Source: an uncultured Oscillibacter sp. (GTDB lineage: Bacteria > Bacillota > Clostridia > Oscillospirales > Oscillospiraceae). Taken from it: 64,000 nt of DNA. A program made the translations under genes and the position numbers. The stretch is from the NCBI GenBank assembly GCA_910576865.1, contig CAJTKE010000003.1:124001-188000 (forward strand), in the 5' to 3' direction. Of this stretch, positions 58,420 to 64,000 are shown one piece after another. Under the pieces are notes generated by a model. The model searched no databases and was not told the origin of the DNA. It saw only the letters and a program-made list of their open reading frames with translations. Each line of letters opens with the position of its first letter. Position 1 is the stretch's first letter.

Positions 58420-59015
58420 CCGGGGAGCTGGAGCGGCTGCGCCGCCGCTATCAGGACCACGAACCGGGCCTCCTGGGGGCCTCCCGGAGCTATGCCGTCC
58501 TCTGCCCCCTGGTGGAGGACGGGGACGGCCTCCTCTTCGAGGTCCGGGCCCCCCAGCTCCGCCAGGGGGGCGAGGTCTGCTTCCCCGGCGGAAAAATGGA
58601 GCCCGGGGAGGCCCCCCGGGACTGCGCCCTCCGGGAGACGGAGGAGGAGCTGTCCATCCCCCGGGAGGAGGTGGCCCTCCTGGGCACGCCGGACTTCATC
58701 TGCAACCAGCGGGGCTTCCTCCTCCGCCCGGTGCTGGGGCTGGTGTCTCCGGCGGGTCTTCAGGCCATGCGCCCCTCCCCGGCGGAGGTGGCGGAGGTCT
58801 TCACCGTCCCCCTGGCCTTCTTCCGGGAGACGCCGCCGGAGGTCCGGCGCTACGCGCTGGCCCCCCAGGTGCCGGAGGACTTCCCCTACGACGCCGTGGG
58901 CATCCCCCGGGACTACCCCTGGAGCCACGGGCAGGTGGAGGTGCCCATCTGGCATTATGAGGGCCATGTCATCTGGGGCATGACCGCCCGATTGGTCAGG
59001 GAGATTGTGCGATAA
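58416..59015 (+). CDS. Nudix hydrolase, CoA-pyrophosphatase type
   Basis: A 199-residue Nudix enzyme likely to split CoA or NAD-related pyrophosphates. The Nudix box is GGKMEPGEAPRDCALRETEE followed by ELSI, and the CoA-specific LRQGGEVCFPGGK precedes it. The start is a GTG overlapping the lipid kinase stop. The last 41 bases of its frame, with the stop, are repeated almost perfectly 168 bases downstream. Confidence 0.92.
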   Translation: MTGELERLRRRYQDHEPGLLGASRSYAVLCPLVEDGDGLLFEVRAPQLRQGGEVCFPGGKMEPGEAPRDCALRETEEELSIPREEVALLGTPDFICNQRGFLLRPVLGLVSPAGLQAMRPSPAEVAEVFTVPLAFFRETPPEVRRYALAPQVPEDFPYDAVGIPRDYPWSHGQVEVPIWHYEGHVIWGMTARLVREIVR

Positions 59016-59183
59016 ACAGCCTATGGGGCCCCCGCCGCAACGTAAGCGAAAGCGGTTGCGGTGGGGAGAGGAGGAAGGAATGGAGCGGGCGCAGTCCTCG
59101 CCGCCAGGCGGGGACGAAGCAGAGCGGAATTTCTTCCGACGAGGGGCATGACGGCCCGATTGGTCAGGGAGATTGTGCGGTAA
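58975..59183 (+). repeat. Duplication of the Nudix gene 3' end
   Basis: 58975-59015 and 59143-59183 match at 39 of 41 bases (both start GGGGCATGAC and end with TAA). The DNA between them contains the dispersed hairpin repeat copy B. Confidence 0.85.
59025..59066 (+). repeat. Dispersed hairpin repeat, copy B
   Basis: CCCCGCCGCAAC, loop GTAAGCGAAAGCG, GTTGCGGTGGGG: the same 12-bp stem as copy A at 25984-26025 in opposite orientation. One base pair is swapped (C-G instead of G-C), keeping the pairing. Confidence 0.6.
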
Positions 59184-59323
59184 CAGAAGCCGGGCCGCCT
59201 AAAACGGAGAAATGGCCCGCACAGGGGTGCGGGCCCCACTGGGTGTTCTATCGGTAGAAGGGGTGTGGGGCCCGGTCCCCTGACCGGGCCATCTCCCGGA
59301 ACTCCGGCGCTCCCCGCTAAAAC
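59184..59323. other. Gene-free DNA with palindromes
   Basis: Two hairpins, TGGCCCGCAC/GTGCGGGCCCCA (about 59211-59236) and the perfect GGCCCGGTC-CCCT-GACCGGGCC (about 59268-59290). No gene is supported. Confidence 0.5.
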
Positions 59324-59354
59324 AACAGGAGACGGGTCCTCCCCGTCTCCCTGT
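59324..59354 (-). terminator. Terminator of the CarD-family gene
   Basis: ACAGGAGACGGG pairs with CCCGTCTCCCTGT (one bulge). T-rich on both sides, so it is probably bidirectional. Confidence 0.75.
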
Positions 59355-59357
59355 TTT

Positions 59358-59879
59358 TCATCCGGCGGACTCCGCCGCGCCCTCCAGCCGGGCGGCGATG
59401 TAGCCCTCCACGCCGTCATAGGGAATCTCCAGCGCCGTGGCCAGCTCGCCGTAGAGCAGGCGCTCCGCCTGCTTCATATAGCGCTCGTCCACCAGCCCCA
59501 GGCGGCGGTTCTTCGCCTCCGCCAGGCCCCGCTTGCGGTGGATGGCCTTCATCATCTCGATCAGGGCCTGATGGCCCCCATCCTTGACGGCGCTCTGGTA
59601 CTGCTGGGCCAAAGCCTGGGCCGTGCCCCCCCGGCAGGCCGCCGCCGGGATGTCCGGCATCCGGTCGATGAGGTCCTCCGCCTCCTCCCGGCTCATCACC
59701 GGGCGCATGGGCACCTTCCCGCCGTCCACCGGGGCGTAGATCACCCCGTCCTGCCACAGGGGGTCCAGGAGATAGTACCGCTTCCCCCGGTCCCCGCCGG
59801 GCTGGTCCAGCCCGGCGATGTCCTCCACCCGGCACACGCCGGTGGACCCGTAAACCACCAGTTCTCCGACTTGAAACAT
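59358..59879 (-). CDS. CarD family transcriptional regulator
   Basis: A 173-residue protein that binds the RNA polymerase beta subunit and stabilises open promoters. The N-terminal Tudor-like polymerase-interacting domain (FQVGELVVYGSTGVCRVEDI, RYYLLDP, YAPVDGGKVPMRPVMS) is clear; the C-terminal helical DNA-binding part follows (ALIEMMKAIHRKRGLAEAK, DERYMKQAERLLYGELATAL). Promoter: TTACAT (59964-59959), 18 bases, TAAACT (59940-59935) on the minus strand. Confidence 0.92.
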   Translation of the reverse strand: MFQVGELVVYGSTGVCRVEDIAGLDQPGGDRGKRYYLLDPLWQDGVIYAPVDGGKVPMRPVMSREEAEDLIDRMPDIPAAACRGGTAQALAQQYQSAVKDGGHQALIEMMKAIHRKRGLAEAKNRRLGLVDERYMKQAERLLYGELATALEIPYDGVEGYIAARLEGAAESAG

Positions 59880-59934
59880 AGGTCCTCCTTTCCGCCGGGC
59901 TCCGGGCCCGGCAATTTCTGCCTCTCTTGTTTAC

Positions 59935-59964
59935 AGTTTACCACATTTCAGGCAAAACATGTAA
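59935..59964 (-). promoter_or_regulatory. Promoter of the CarD-family gene
   Basis: TTACAT, 18 bases, TAAACT on the minus strand, 56 bases before the start. Confidence 0.5.
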
Positions 59965-60012
59965 GAGAAATTTTCGTTTTTTCGCATTTTCTCCGTTTTT
60001 CACGGAAAAAGA

Positions 60013-60041
60013 TTGACAAATATCTCCAAATTCTTTATGAT
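60013..60041 (+). promoter_or_regulatory. Promoter of the small leader-like gene
   Basis: TTGACA (60013-60018), 17 bases, TATGAT (60036-60041). Confidence 0.85.
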
Positions 60042-60094
60042 GGACCTGCCGCCGGGCCCTTCCGGCGGGCCGAATCTGAAAAAGGAGCGTACCT

Positions 60095-60400
60095 ATGAGC
60101 ATCGACGTCAAGGCAAAGATCGAGGGGCTGGCCTCCAAAATCCAGAAGGATCCCGCCCTCCTCGGGAACTTCCAGAAGGATCCCGTGAAGACCCTGGAGG
60201 ACCTCACCGGCCTGGACCTGCCGGAGGAGCAGCTCAAGCCCCTGGTGACCGGCATCAAGGCCAAGCTGGCCGCCTCCGACCTGGTGGACAGACTGGGCGG
60301 GCTGAAAAAAGCTCTTCTGAGTCCCGCCAAGACGGCGGAAAGCGCTCCGGGATTCCCCGGAGCGCTTCGCTGTTTCTTTCGTCAGGCGACGGCCTCGTAA
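60095..60400 (+). CDS. Small leader-like protein with probable frameshift at an A6 run
   Basis: A short protein starting MSIDVKAKIEGLASKIQKD and containing DPALLGNFQKDPVKTLEDL then LDLPEEQLKPLVTGIKAKL. The pattern DP-x-hydrophobic-DP-x-L-DLPE resembles N-terminal parts of Nif11 and nitrile-hydratase-like leader peptides, but no maturation enzyme is near. As it stands it is 101 residues and reads through a terminator hairpin. With one A less in the AAAAAA run (60305-60310) it would end GLKKLF and stop 13 bases later, before the hairpin, a far more natural C-terminus. So the frame here is shifted by mutation, sequencing error or slippage. Confidence 0.65.
   Translation: MSIDVKAKIEGLASKIQKDPALLGNFQKDPVKTLEDLTGLDLPEEQLKPLVTGIKAKLAASDLVDRLGGLKKALLSPAKTAESAPGFPGALRCFFRQATAS
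60340..60367. terminator. Terminator inside the extended frame of the small gene
   Basis: AAGCGCTCCGGG pairs with CCCGGAGCGCTT (ATTC loop), followed by CGCTGTTTCTTTC. It suits the end of the small gene and, on the other side, the convergent gene at 60382. Confidence 0.8.
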
Positions 60401-62205
60401 ATTGCCCGGCTGATCTCGCCGCAGACGGCGTAGACGCCCCGGCCGTCCTTCTTCCCGTCGGCCCCCGTGGTCAGCACCACCACGCCGTCCCCGGTGTCCG
60501 GGTCATAGCTGAGGAGGTTGTACACGCCGTAGGCGCTGCCGGTGTGGTAATAGAGCCGGTCCCGGCCGTAGAAGTCCCGGGCCATCCGCATGGGCAGGGC
60601 CTGGGCGGTCCCGTCGGGGAGGGTCCGGCACTCCTCCATCAGCGCCACGGACGACGCCTCCATGAGCCGCACGCCCTCGAAGCAGCCGTCCCCCGCCAGG
60701 AGGGCCGTCAGCTTCGCACAGTCCCATGCGCTGGCGGTGAAGCCCCCGGCGAACTGCCGCCCCGTGGCCCCCGGGGCGCTCCAGCGGCGGACGCTCCGCA
60801 CGGATTCGGCGGACCGGCCCAGGGCGCTCCGCCGGTACAGCGGCGTCACCAGCTCCGGCTCCTCCAGCTCCCCGGCGGCGAAGCCGCAGTCCGCGCTCAT
60901 GGGCCCCAGCAGCCGCTCCTCCAGCACGTCGTCCAGGTACCGCCCCGCCGCCAGCTCCAGGGTCTGCCCCAGGACGCCGAAGGCGTGGTTGTTGTAGCTC
61001 CAGTATCTGAGGTCCCCGGGGGTCCCCCCGGCGTAGCCGGAGGCGGAGGCCAGCTGGGCCTTGACGCCCTGGTGGTCCCAGGCGATATCCTCCCGGTTCG
61101 CCAGGGTGGAGGTGTGGCTCAGCAGGTCCCGGACGGCCACGGGCTTCCAGGTTTTCACGCCCCAGTACCCGCCGATGTCCGCGTCGTAGTCCACCACCCC
61201 CTCCTCCCGCAGCAGCGCGGCGGAGAGGCCCACCGCCACCTTGGAGAGGGAGGCGGTGCGCAGCTTGTGGGCGTTCGTCATGGGGACGCTCCCCTGGACG
61301 GCCCAGCCGTGGTGATAAACATCGGTGACGGCCCCGTTCTCGATGACGGCCACCTGGACGCCCACCGCCCCGTGGCGGCGGGCCGCGGCGGCGACGGCCC
61401 CGCCCAGCGCCTCGTGCTTCTCCCTGGAGAGGCTGGGGGCCCCGCCTCCGGGCAGGGCCAGGGACGCCGCCAGGGGGTCCCGGTCCTTTTGCAGCCGGGC
61501 CAGGACGCCGGCCAGCTGCAGCCGGGACACCGGCAGGTCCGGGTAAAGCCCCCGGTCCGTCATGCCCTCGTACAGCCCCCGGTCCATCACCCAGCCCACG
61601 GCCTCCTCCGCGTAGGCGGGGATCTCCCCGCCGTCCCAGGAGACGGCGGTGCGGCTCTCCACGTCCTCCCCCCGCCAGACGGCGAAGCGGCGGAGCATCG
61701 CCGCCAGCTGGCTCCGGGTCACCGGCCTCTCGGGCCCGAAGCGGTCCTCCGCCACGCCGCCGCTGACGCCGCAGGCCGCGGCCCAGGCCACGGCGTCCTG
61801 GAACGCCTCCGGCACGTCCGGCCAGGGGCAGGCGTCCACCCGGACCAGAATGCCGCTGAGCCGGTACAGGGCCTGGACTGCCTCGGCCCGGGTCACGGGC
61901 CTCTCGGCGTCAAAACTCCCGTCCTCCCCGGGGGCCAGCAGCTCCCGGTACAGGGCCCAGCGGGCGGCGTCCAGGCCCTCCTCCGGAACACCCGAGACCT
62001 CCACGGCCTCCAGGCCCTCTGGCCCGGCGGGAAGCTCCGGAAGGGGCTCCGGCGTCAGGGCGGGGAGGTCCGGAAGGGGCTCCGGCGCCAGGGCGGGGGG
62101 CTCCGGGGCCCTCTCCGCCGTCCTGTCCTCCGCCAGGGGCGGCACGGCCATCACCCCCGCCAGCACCAGCGCCAGCAGCGCCGCCGCCATCCACCGTTTT
62201 CCCAT
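60382..62205 (-). CDS. Secreted SLH-domain protein with serine beta-lactamase-like domain
   Basis: A 607-residue exported protein. It has a signal peptide (MGKRWMAAALLALVLAGVMA), a Pro-rich repeat linker (APEPLPDLPALTPEPLPELP), three SLH repeats (about 65-260) for binding secondary cell-wall polymer, and a class C beta-lactamase/DD-peptidase fold. The active-site Ser is in TASLSKVAVG (SxxK), the Tyr motif in YWSYNNHAFG and the third motif as HTG in YYHTGSAYGV. It is probably a surface esterase or D-amino-acid peptidase rather than a resistance enzyme. Confidence 0.9.
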   Translation of the reverse strand: MGKRWMAAALLALVLAGVMAVPPLAEDRTAERAPEPPALAPEPLPDLPALTPEPLPELPAGPEGLEAVEVSGVPEEGLDAARWALYRELLAPGEDGSFDAERPVTRAEAVQALYRLSGILVRVDACPWPDVPEAFQDAVAWAAACGVSGGVAEDRFGPERPVTRSQLAAMLRRFAVWRGEDVESRTAVSWDGGEIPAYAEEAVGWVMDRGLYEGMTDRGLYPDLPVSRLQLAGVLARLQKDRDPLAASLALPGGGAPSLSREKHEALGGAVAAAARRHGAVGVQVAVIENGAVTDVYHHGWAVQGSVPMTNAHKLRTASLSKVAVGLSAALLREEGVVDYDADIGGYWGVKTWKPVAVRDLLSHTSTLANREDIAWDHQGVKAQLASASGYAGGTPGDLRYWSYNNHAFGVLGQTLELAAGRYLDDVLEERLLGPMSADCGFAAGELEEPELVTPLYRRSALGRSAESVRSVRRWSAPGATGRQFAGGFTASAWDCAKLTALLAGDGCFEGVRLMEASSVALMEECRTLPDGTAQALPMRMARDFYGRDRLYYHTGSAYGVYNLLSYDPDTGDGVVVLTTGADGKKDGRGVYAVCGEISRAIYEAVA

Positions 62206-62275
62206 AGGTCCCCCATCTCCGTCTCCGGACCCCGTCGCTCCGGCGGGGCCCGGCATTTTTTCCCGTTCTTTCGAC

Positions 62276-62304
62276 ATTATATCGGTTGTTTCGACCGCTG
62301 TCAA
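62276..62304 (-). promoter_or_regulatory. Consensus promoter of the SLH protein with GTCGAAA repeats
   Basis: On the minus strand TTGACA (62304-62299), 17 bases, TATAAT (62281-62276). GTCGAAA occurs twice (in the spacer and right after the -10), 20 bases apart, a possible operator. Confidence 0.8.
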
Positions 62305-62417
62305 TCTCCCGCGGAGAACACGCGCCCATGTCAACGAAAAACATACCGGACGGTCCAAGACACTTGCAAGGAGCGGGGACAGGGAAAGGGCCGGCGGGTC
62401 CGGTGTCAGGAGGTACT

Positions 62418-63650
62418 ATGAGCCTGTTAGAGCAATGGCCCGACCTGCTCACGTTCCAGGAGGCCGGGGAGATCCTGCGGGCGGACCCCGCCCTGGTGCG
62501 GGGCCTCGTCCGGGCCGGAAAACTCAGCCACGCCGAAATCGGGGGGAATTCGCTGATCCCCCGGCGGTATCTGGAGGACTTCATCGAGGGGAGCTGCCGG
62601 AGGCCCGGCGGCGGGGGAGGGGCCGAACCGGCGGAAATTTCCCGCACGGTGTCCATCCACGGCGTCCGGCGCCTGATCCATGCCGGCACGGAGCAGGAGT
62701 ACGCCGACAAGCTGCTGCGTCTGGCGGGCATGGAGAACGGCGCCCCGGAATCCCCCGGGCACCCCTTCGCCGAGTACGCCATGAACTGGTTCGAGACCTA
62801 CTCCAGGCCCAACGTGGAGACCGGCACGGCCATCACCTACCGGCGGCAGCTGACCTGCCACATCCTCCCCGCCTTCCGGGGGCTGGCCCTGGAGAACATC
62901 ACCACCGACGACGTGCAGCGCCTCTTCAACGGCATGACGGGGACCAAGAGCTCCAAGGACAAGGTCAAGCTGGTGCTGAATCAGGTCCTGGACGCCGCCG
63001 TGGAGGACGGCCTGATTCTGAAAAACCCGCTCCGGTCCAAGCGGATCAGGATCACGGGCAAGGCCAGCCGGGCCACGGTGCCCTACAGCGTGGAGCAGAT
63101 GCGGTTCCTGGTCCGGCACATCGGCGACATCCAGCTTCCGGCGGACCGGGCCTGGCTGGCGCTTCTGGCCCTGCATCCCCTCCGGCTGGAGGAGGTCCTG
63201 GGCCTCCAGGGCGGGGACATCGACCCGGAAAACGGGGAAATCCACATCCGCAGGGCCGTCACCCATCCCACCCGCAACCAGCCCGAGATCAAGAGCACCA
63301 AAACCCTGAGCAGTGCCCGGACCATCGGCCTCTCGTCCCTGGCCGTCCCCCACCTGCCCCGGATTCCGGAGGGGGAATTCCTCTTCGGCGGCCGGCAGCC
63401 CATGTCCTACACCCAGGTCCGGAGGATGTGCGGCCGCGTCAAGCGGGACACGGGCTTCACGGAGAACATCACGCCCATCCGCTTCCGCACCACCGTGCTG
63501 ACGGACCTCTATGACCAGACCAAGGACATCAAGCTGGCCCAGGCGGCGGCGGGACACACCACCTCCGCCATGACCCTGCGCTACTACGTCAAGGGGCGGG
63601 AGGCCGTCTCCAAGGCCGTCGTGGCCGTTGACCGGGCTTATTCGGTGTAA
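62418..63650 (+). CDS. Tyrosine recombinase/integrase with N-terminal HTH
   Basis: A 410-residue site-specific recombinase. It begins with an excisionase-like helix-turn-helix (LLTFQEAGEILRADPALVRG to RYLEDFIEGS), then the SAM-like core-binding domain (FAEYAMNWFETYSRPNVETG, ITTDDVQRLFNGM) and the catalytic domain with the first Arg in HPLRLEEVLGLQ, the Lys region after KSTKTLSSARTI, TPIRFRTTVLTDLYD, the His in AGHTTSAMTLRYY and the Tyr nucleophile. The second box reads TPIR instead of HxxR, so one catalytic His is replaced. AGGAGG is before the ATG. It lies 80 bases from a tRNA-Thr fragment. Confidence 0.9.
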   Translation: MSLLEQWPDLLTFQEAGEILRADPALVRGLVRAGKLSHAEIGGNSLIPRRYLEDFIEGSCRRPGGGGGAEPAEISRTVSIHGVRRLIHAGTEQEYADKLLRLAGMENGAPESPGHPFAEYAMNWFETYSRPNVETGTAITYRRQLTCHILPAFRGLALENITTDDVQRLFNGMTGTKSSKDKVKLVLNQVLDAAVEDGLILKNPLRSKRIRITGKASRATVPYSVEQMRFLVRHIGDIQLPADRAWLALLALHPLRLEEVLGLQGGDIDPENGEIHIRRAVTHPTRNQPEIKSTKTLSSARTIGLSSLAVPHLPRIPEGEFLFGGRQPMSYTQVRRMCGRVKRDTGFTENITPIRFRTTVLTDLYDQTKDIKLAQAAAGHTTSAMTLRYYVKGREAVSKAVVAVDRAYSV

Positions 63651-63693
63651 GCGGGGGGCGAGGTCCCCCGGGACTTTTCGGCATTCCCGACGC

Positions 63694-63726
63694 AAAAACC
63701 CGCTGTCCCTTGCGGGACAGCGGGTT
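63694..63726 (-). terminator. Terminator next to the tRNA-Thr fragment
   Basis: AACCCGCTGTCCC pairs with GGGACAGCGGGTT and is followed on the minus strand by TTTTTGCG, as a native terminator of the tRNA-Thr gene. Confidence 0.85.
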
Positions 63727-63730
63727 CCTC

Positions 63731-63775
63731 TGGAGCTGCTGGGCGGATTCGAACCGCCGACCTCATCCTTACCAA
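63731..63775 (-). tRNA. 3' half of tRNA-Thr (GGT), probable attachment site
   Basis: On the minus strand the last 45 bases of a tRNA-Thr: anticodon loop part TTGGTAA, GGATGAGGTC, T arm GGCGGTTCGAATCCGCC, CAGCAGCT and CCA. The 5' half is missing; upstream is unrelated AT-rich DNA (GCCATGGCAATATTTTTTG). This is the usual product of element integration into a tRNA gene. Confidence 0.8.
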
Positions 63776-64000
63776 CTGCCATGGCAATATTTTTTGTATA
63801 TTTTTCGCTTGTTTATAGCCGTTTTTGCTCCATTTCATTTGCTTTCCGACACTCTTTACAAACAGGGTTTCCGTATATTCCACGTCTGTCTGTGGCTGGT
63901 TATGTGGTCAAGAAAATTGTCTCACCAAAAGAGACCGTCCATAAACACAACGAAGCACTATGTAATTTGCTTGCTTTTCACCTCTGTATTTCTCCGTTTA
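63776..64000. other. AT-rich DNA beyond the tRNA junction
   Basis: About 225 bases of clearly lower GC (around 40%) begin at the tRNA break. No complete gene is seen. One minus-strand frame contains NPVCKECRKANEMEQKRL before a stop, perhaps the end of a zinc-knuckle protein, but it has a stop just upstream and may be a remnant. It probably is the left end of an integrated element. Confidence 0.55.

Noticed and set aside
60382..62205. Antibiotic-resistance beta-lactamase
   Set aside because: The SLH repeats and the HTG motif fit a wall-bound esterase or peptidase of the class C fold better than a resistance enzyme.
63638..63883. An 81-codon minus-strand frame at the right edge
   Set aside because: It reads through the tRNA-Thr fragment and its terminator, so it is not a real gene.
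1..64000. CRISPR array, insertion sequence or prophage structural genes
   Set aside because: No regularly spaced repeats, transposase or phage structural proteins are present; only the recombinase and the tRNA junction at the right edge point to mobile DNA.

Overview
The window is about 65% GC chromosomal DNA from a motile, anaerobic, low-biosynthesis Firmicute. The gene set (class III heat-shock operon with CtsR and ClpC, a flagellar fli/flg operon, a sodium-type V/A-ATPase, formate-tetrahydrofolate ligase with a formate/nitrite channel, rubrerythrin, many sigma-A consensus promoters and strong GGAGG ribosome sites) fits a gut-type Oscillospiraceae (Clostridia) related to Oscillibacter, Flavonifractor or Intestinimonas. 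The genus is an inference from gene content, not from a marker gene.

Layout. 1-5.0 kb, minus strand: the start of a flagellar operon, flgB-flgC-fliE-fliF-fliG-fliH, with fliH running off the left edge. 5.6-10.7 kb, plus strand and divergent: a signalling operon of a receiver/HD-GYP/GGDEF cyclic-di-GMP enzyme, a histidine phosphotransfer protein and a hybrid histidine kinase. 10.7-14.2 kb: a small unknown protein, a compact locus that looks like a type I toxin-antitoxin pair, then fhs and a formate/nitrite channel. 14.2-19.9 kb: a PadR-controlled membrane-protein operon, mutY, thymidine kinase, a PflX-like radical SAM protein, a GNAT enzyme and a ferredoxin. 20-23.6 kb: ctsR-mcsA-clpC without mcsB. 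23.6-26.3 kb: an unexplained structured RNA leader, lspA, an RluA-family pseudouridine synthase and five tRNA genes (Val, Asp, Phe, Gly, Cys). 26.4-35.2 kb, minus: a complete nine-gene V/A-type ATPase operon whose rotor subunit keeps the sodium-binding residues. 35.4-43.2 kb: DUF4180, a NiaR-like 3H regulator with a MATE pump, an acetyltransferase remnant, metG, rubrerythrin behind a hairpin that hides its ribosome site, an Imm22-like protein and an ECF sigma/anti-sigma pair.

43.2-49 kb: a metallo-hydrolase and two divergent thiamine salvage operons, each with its own TPP riboswitch (thiE-thiD-cytX leftward, thiW-thiM rightward). Together they import hydroxymethylpyrimidine and probably thiazole and rebuild thiamine phosphate. 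No de novo thiC or thiG is present here. 49-56 kb: a ZIP metal transporter, then leftward a full peptide/nickel-type ABC importer (binding protein, two permeases, two ATPases) followed by a DUF3810 protein. 56-62.2 kb: an AI-2E-family permease, a lipid kinase with a Nudix enzyme, a CarD-family regulator, a small leader-like protein with a probable frameshift, and a secreted SLH/beta-lactamase-fold protein. The right edge (62.4-64 kb) is a tyrosine recombinase and the 3' half of a tRNA-Thr gene that abruptly joins AT-rich DNA, probably the left junction of an integrated element that continues beyond the window.

Most genes are packed in overlapping pairs (ATGA or GTGA), so operon structure is clear. 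The most interesting unexplained elements are in intergenic DNA: the candidate toxin-antitoxin locus near 11.4 kb, the three-way-junction RNA before lspA, the SD-masking hairpin before rubrerythrin, and a dispersed hairpin repeat with compensatory base changes at 26.0 and 59.0 kb.
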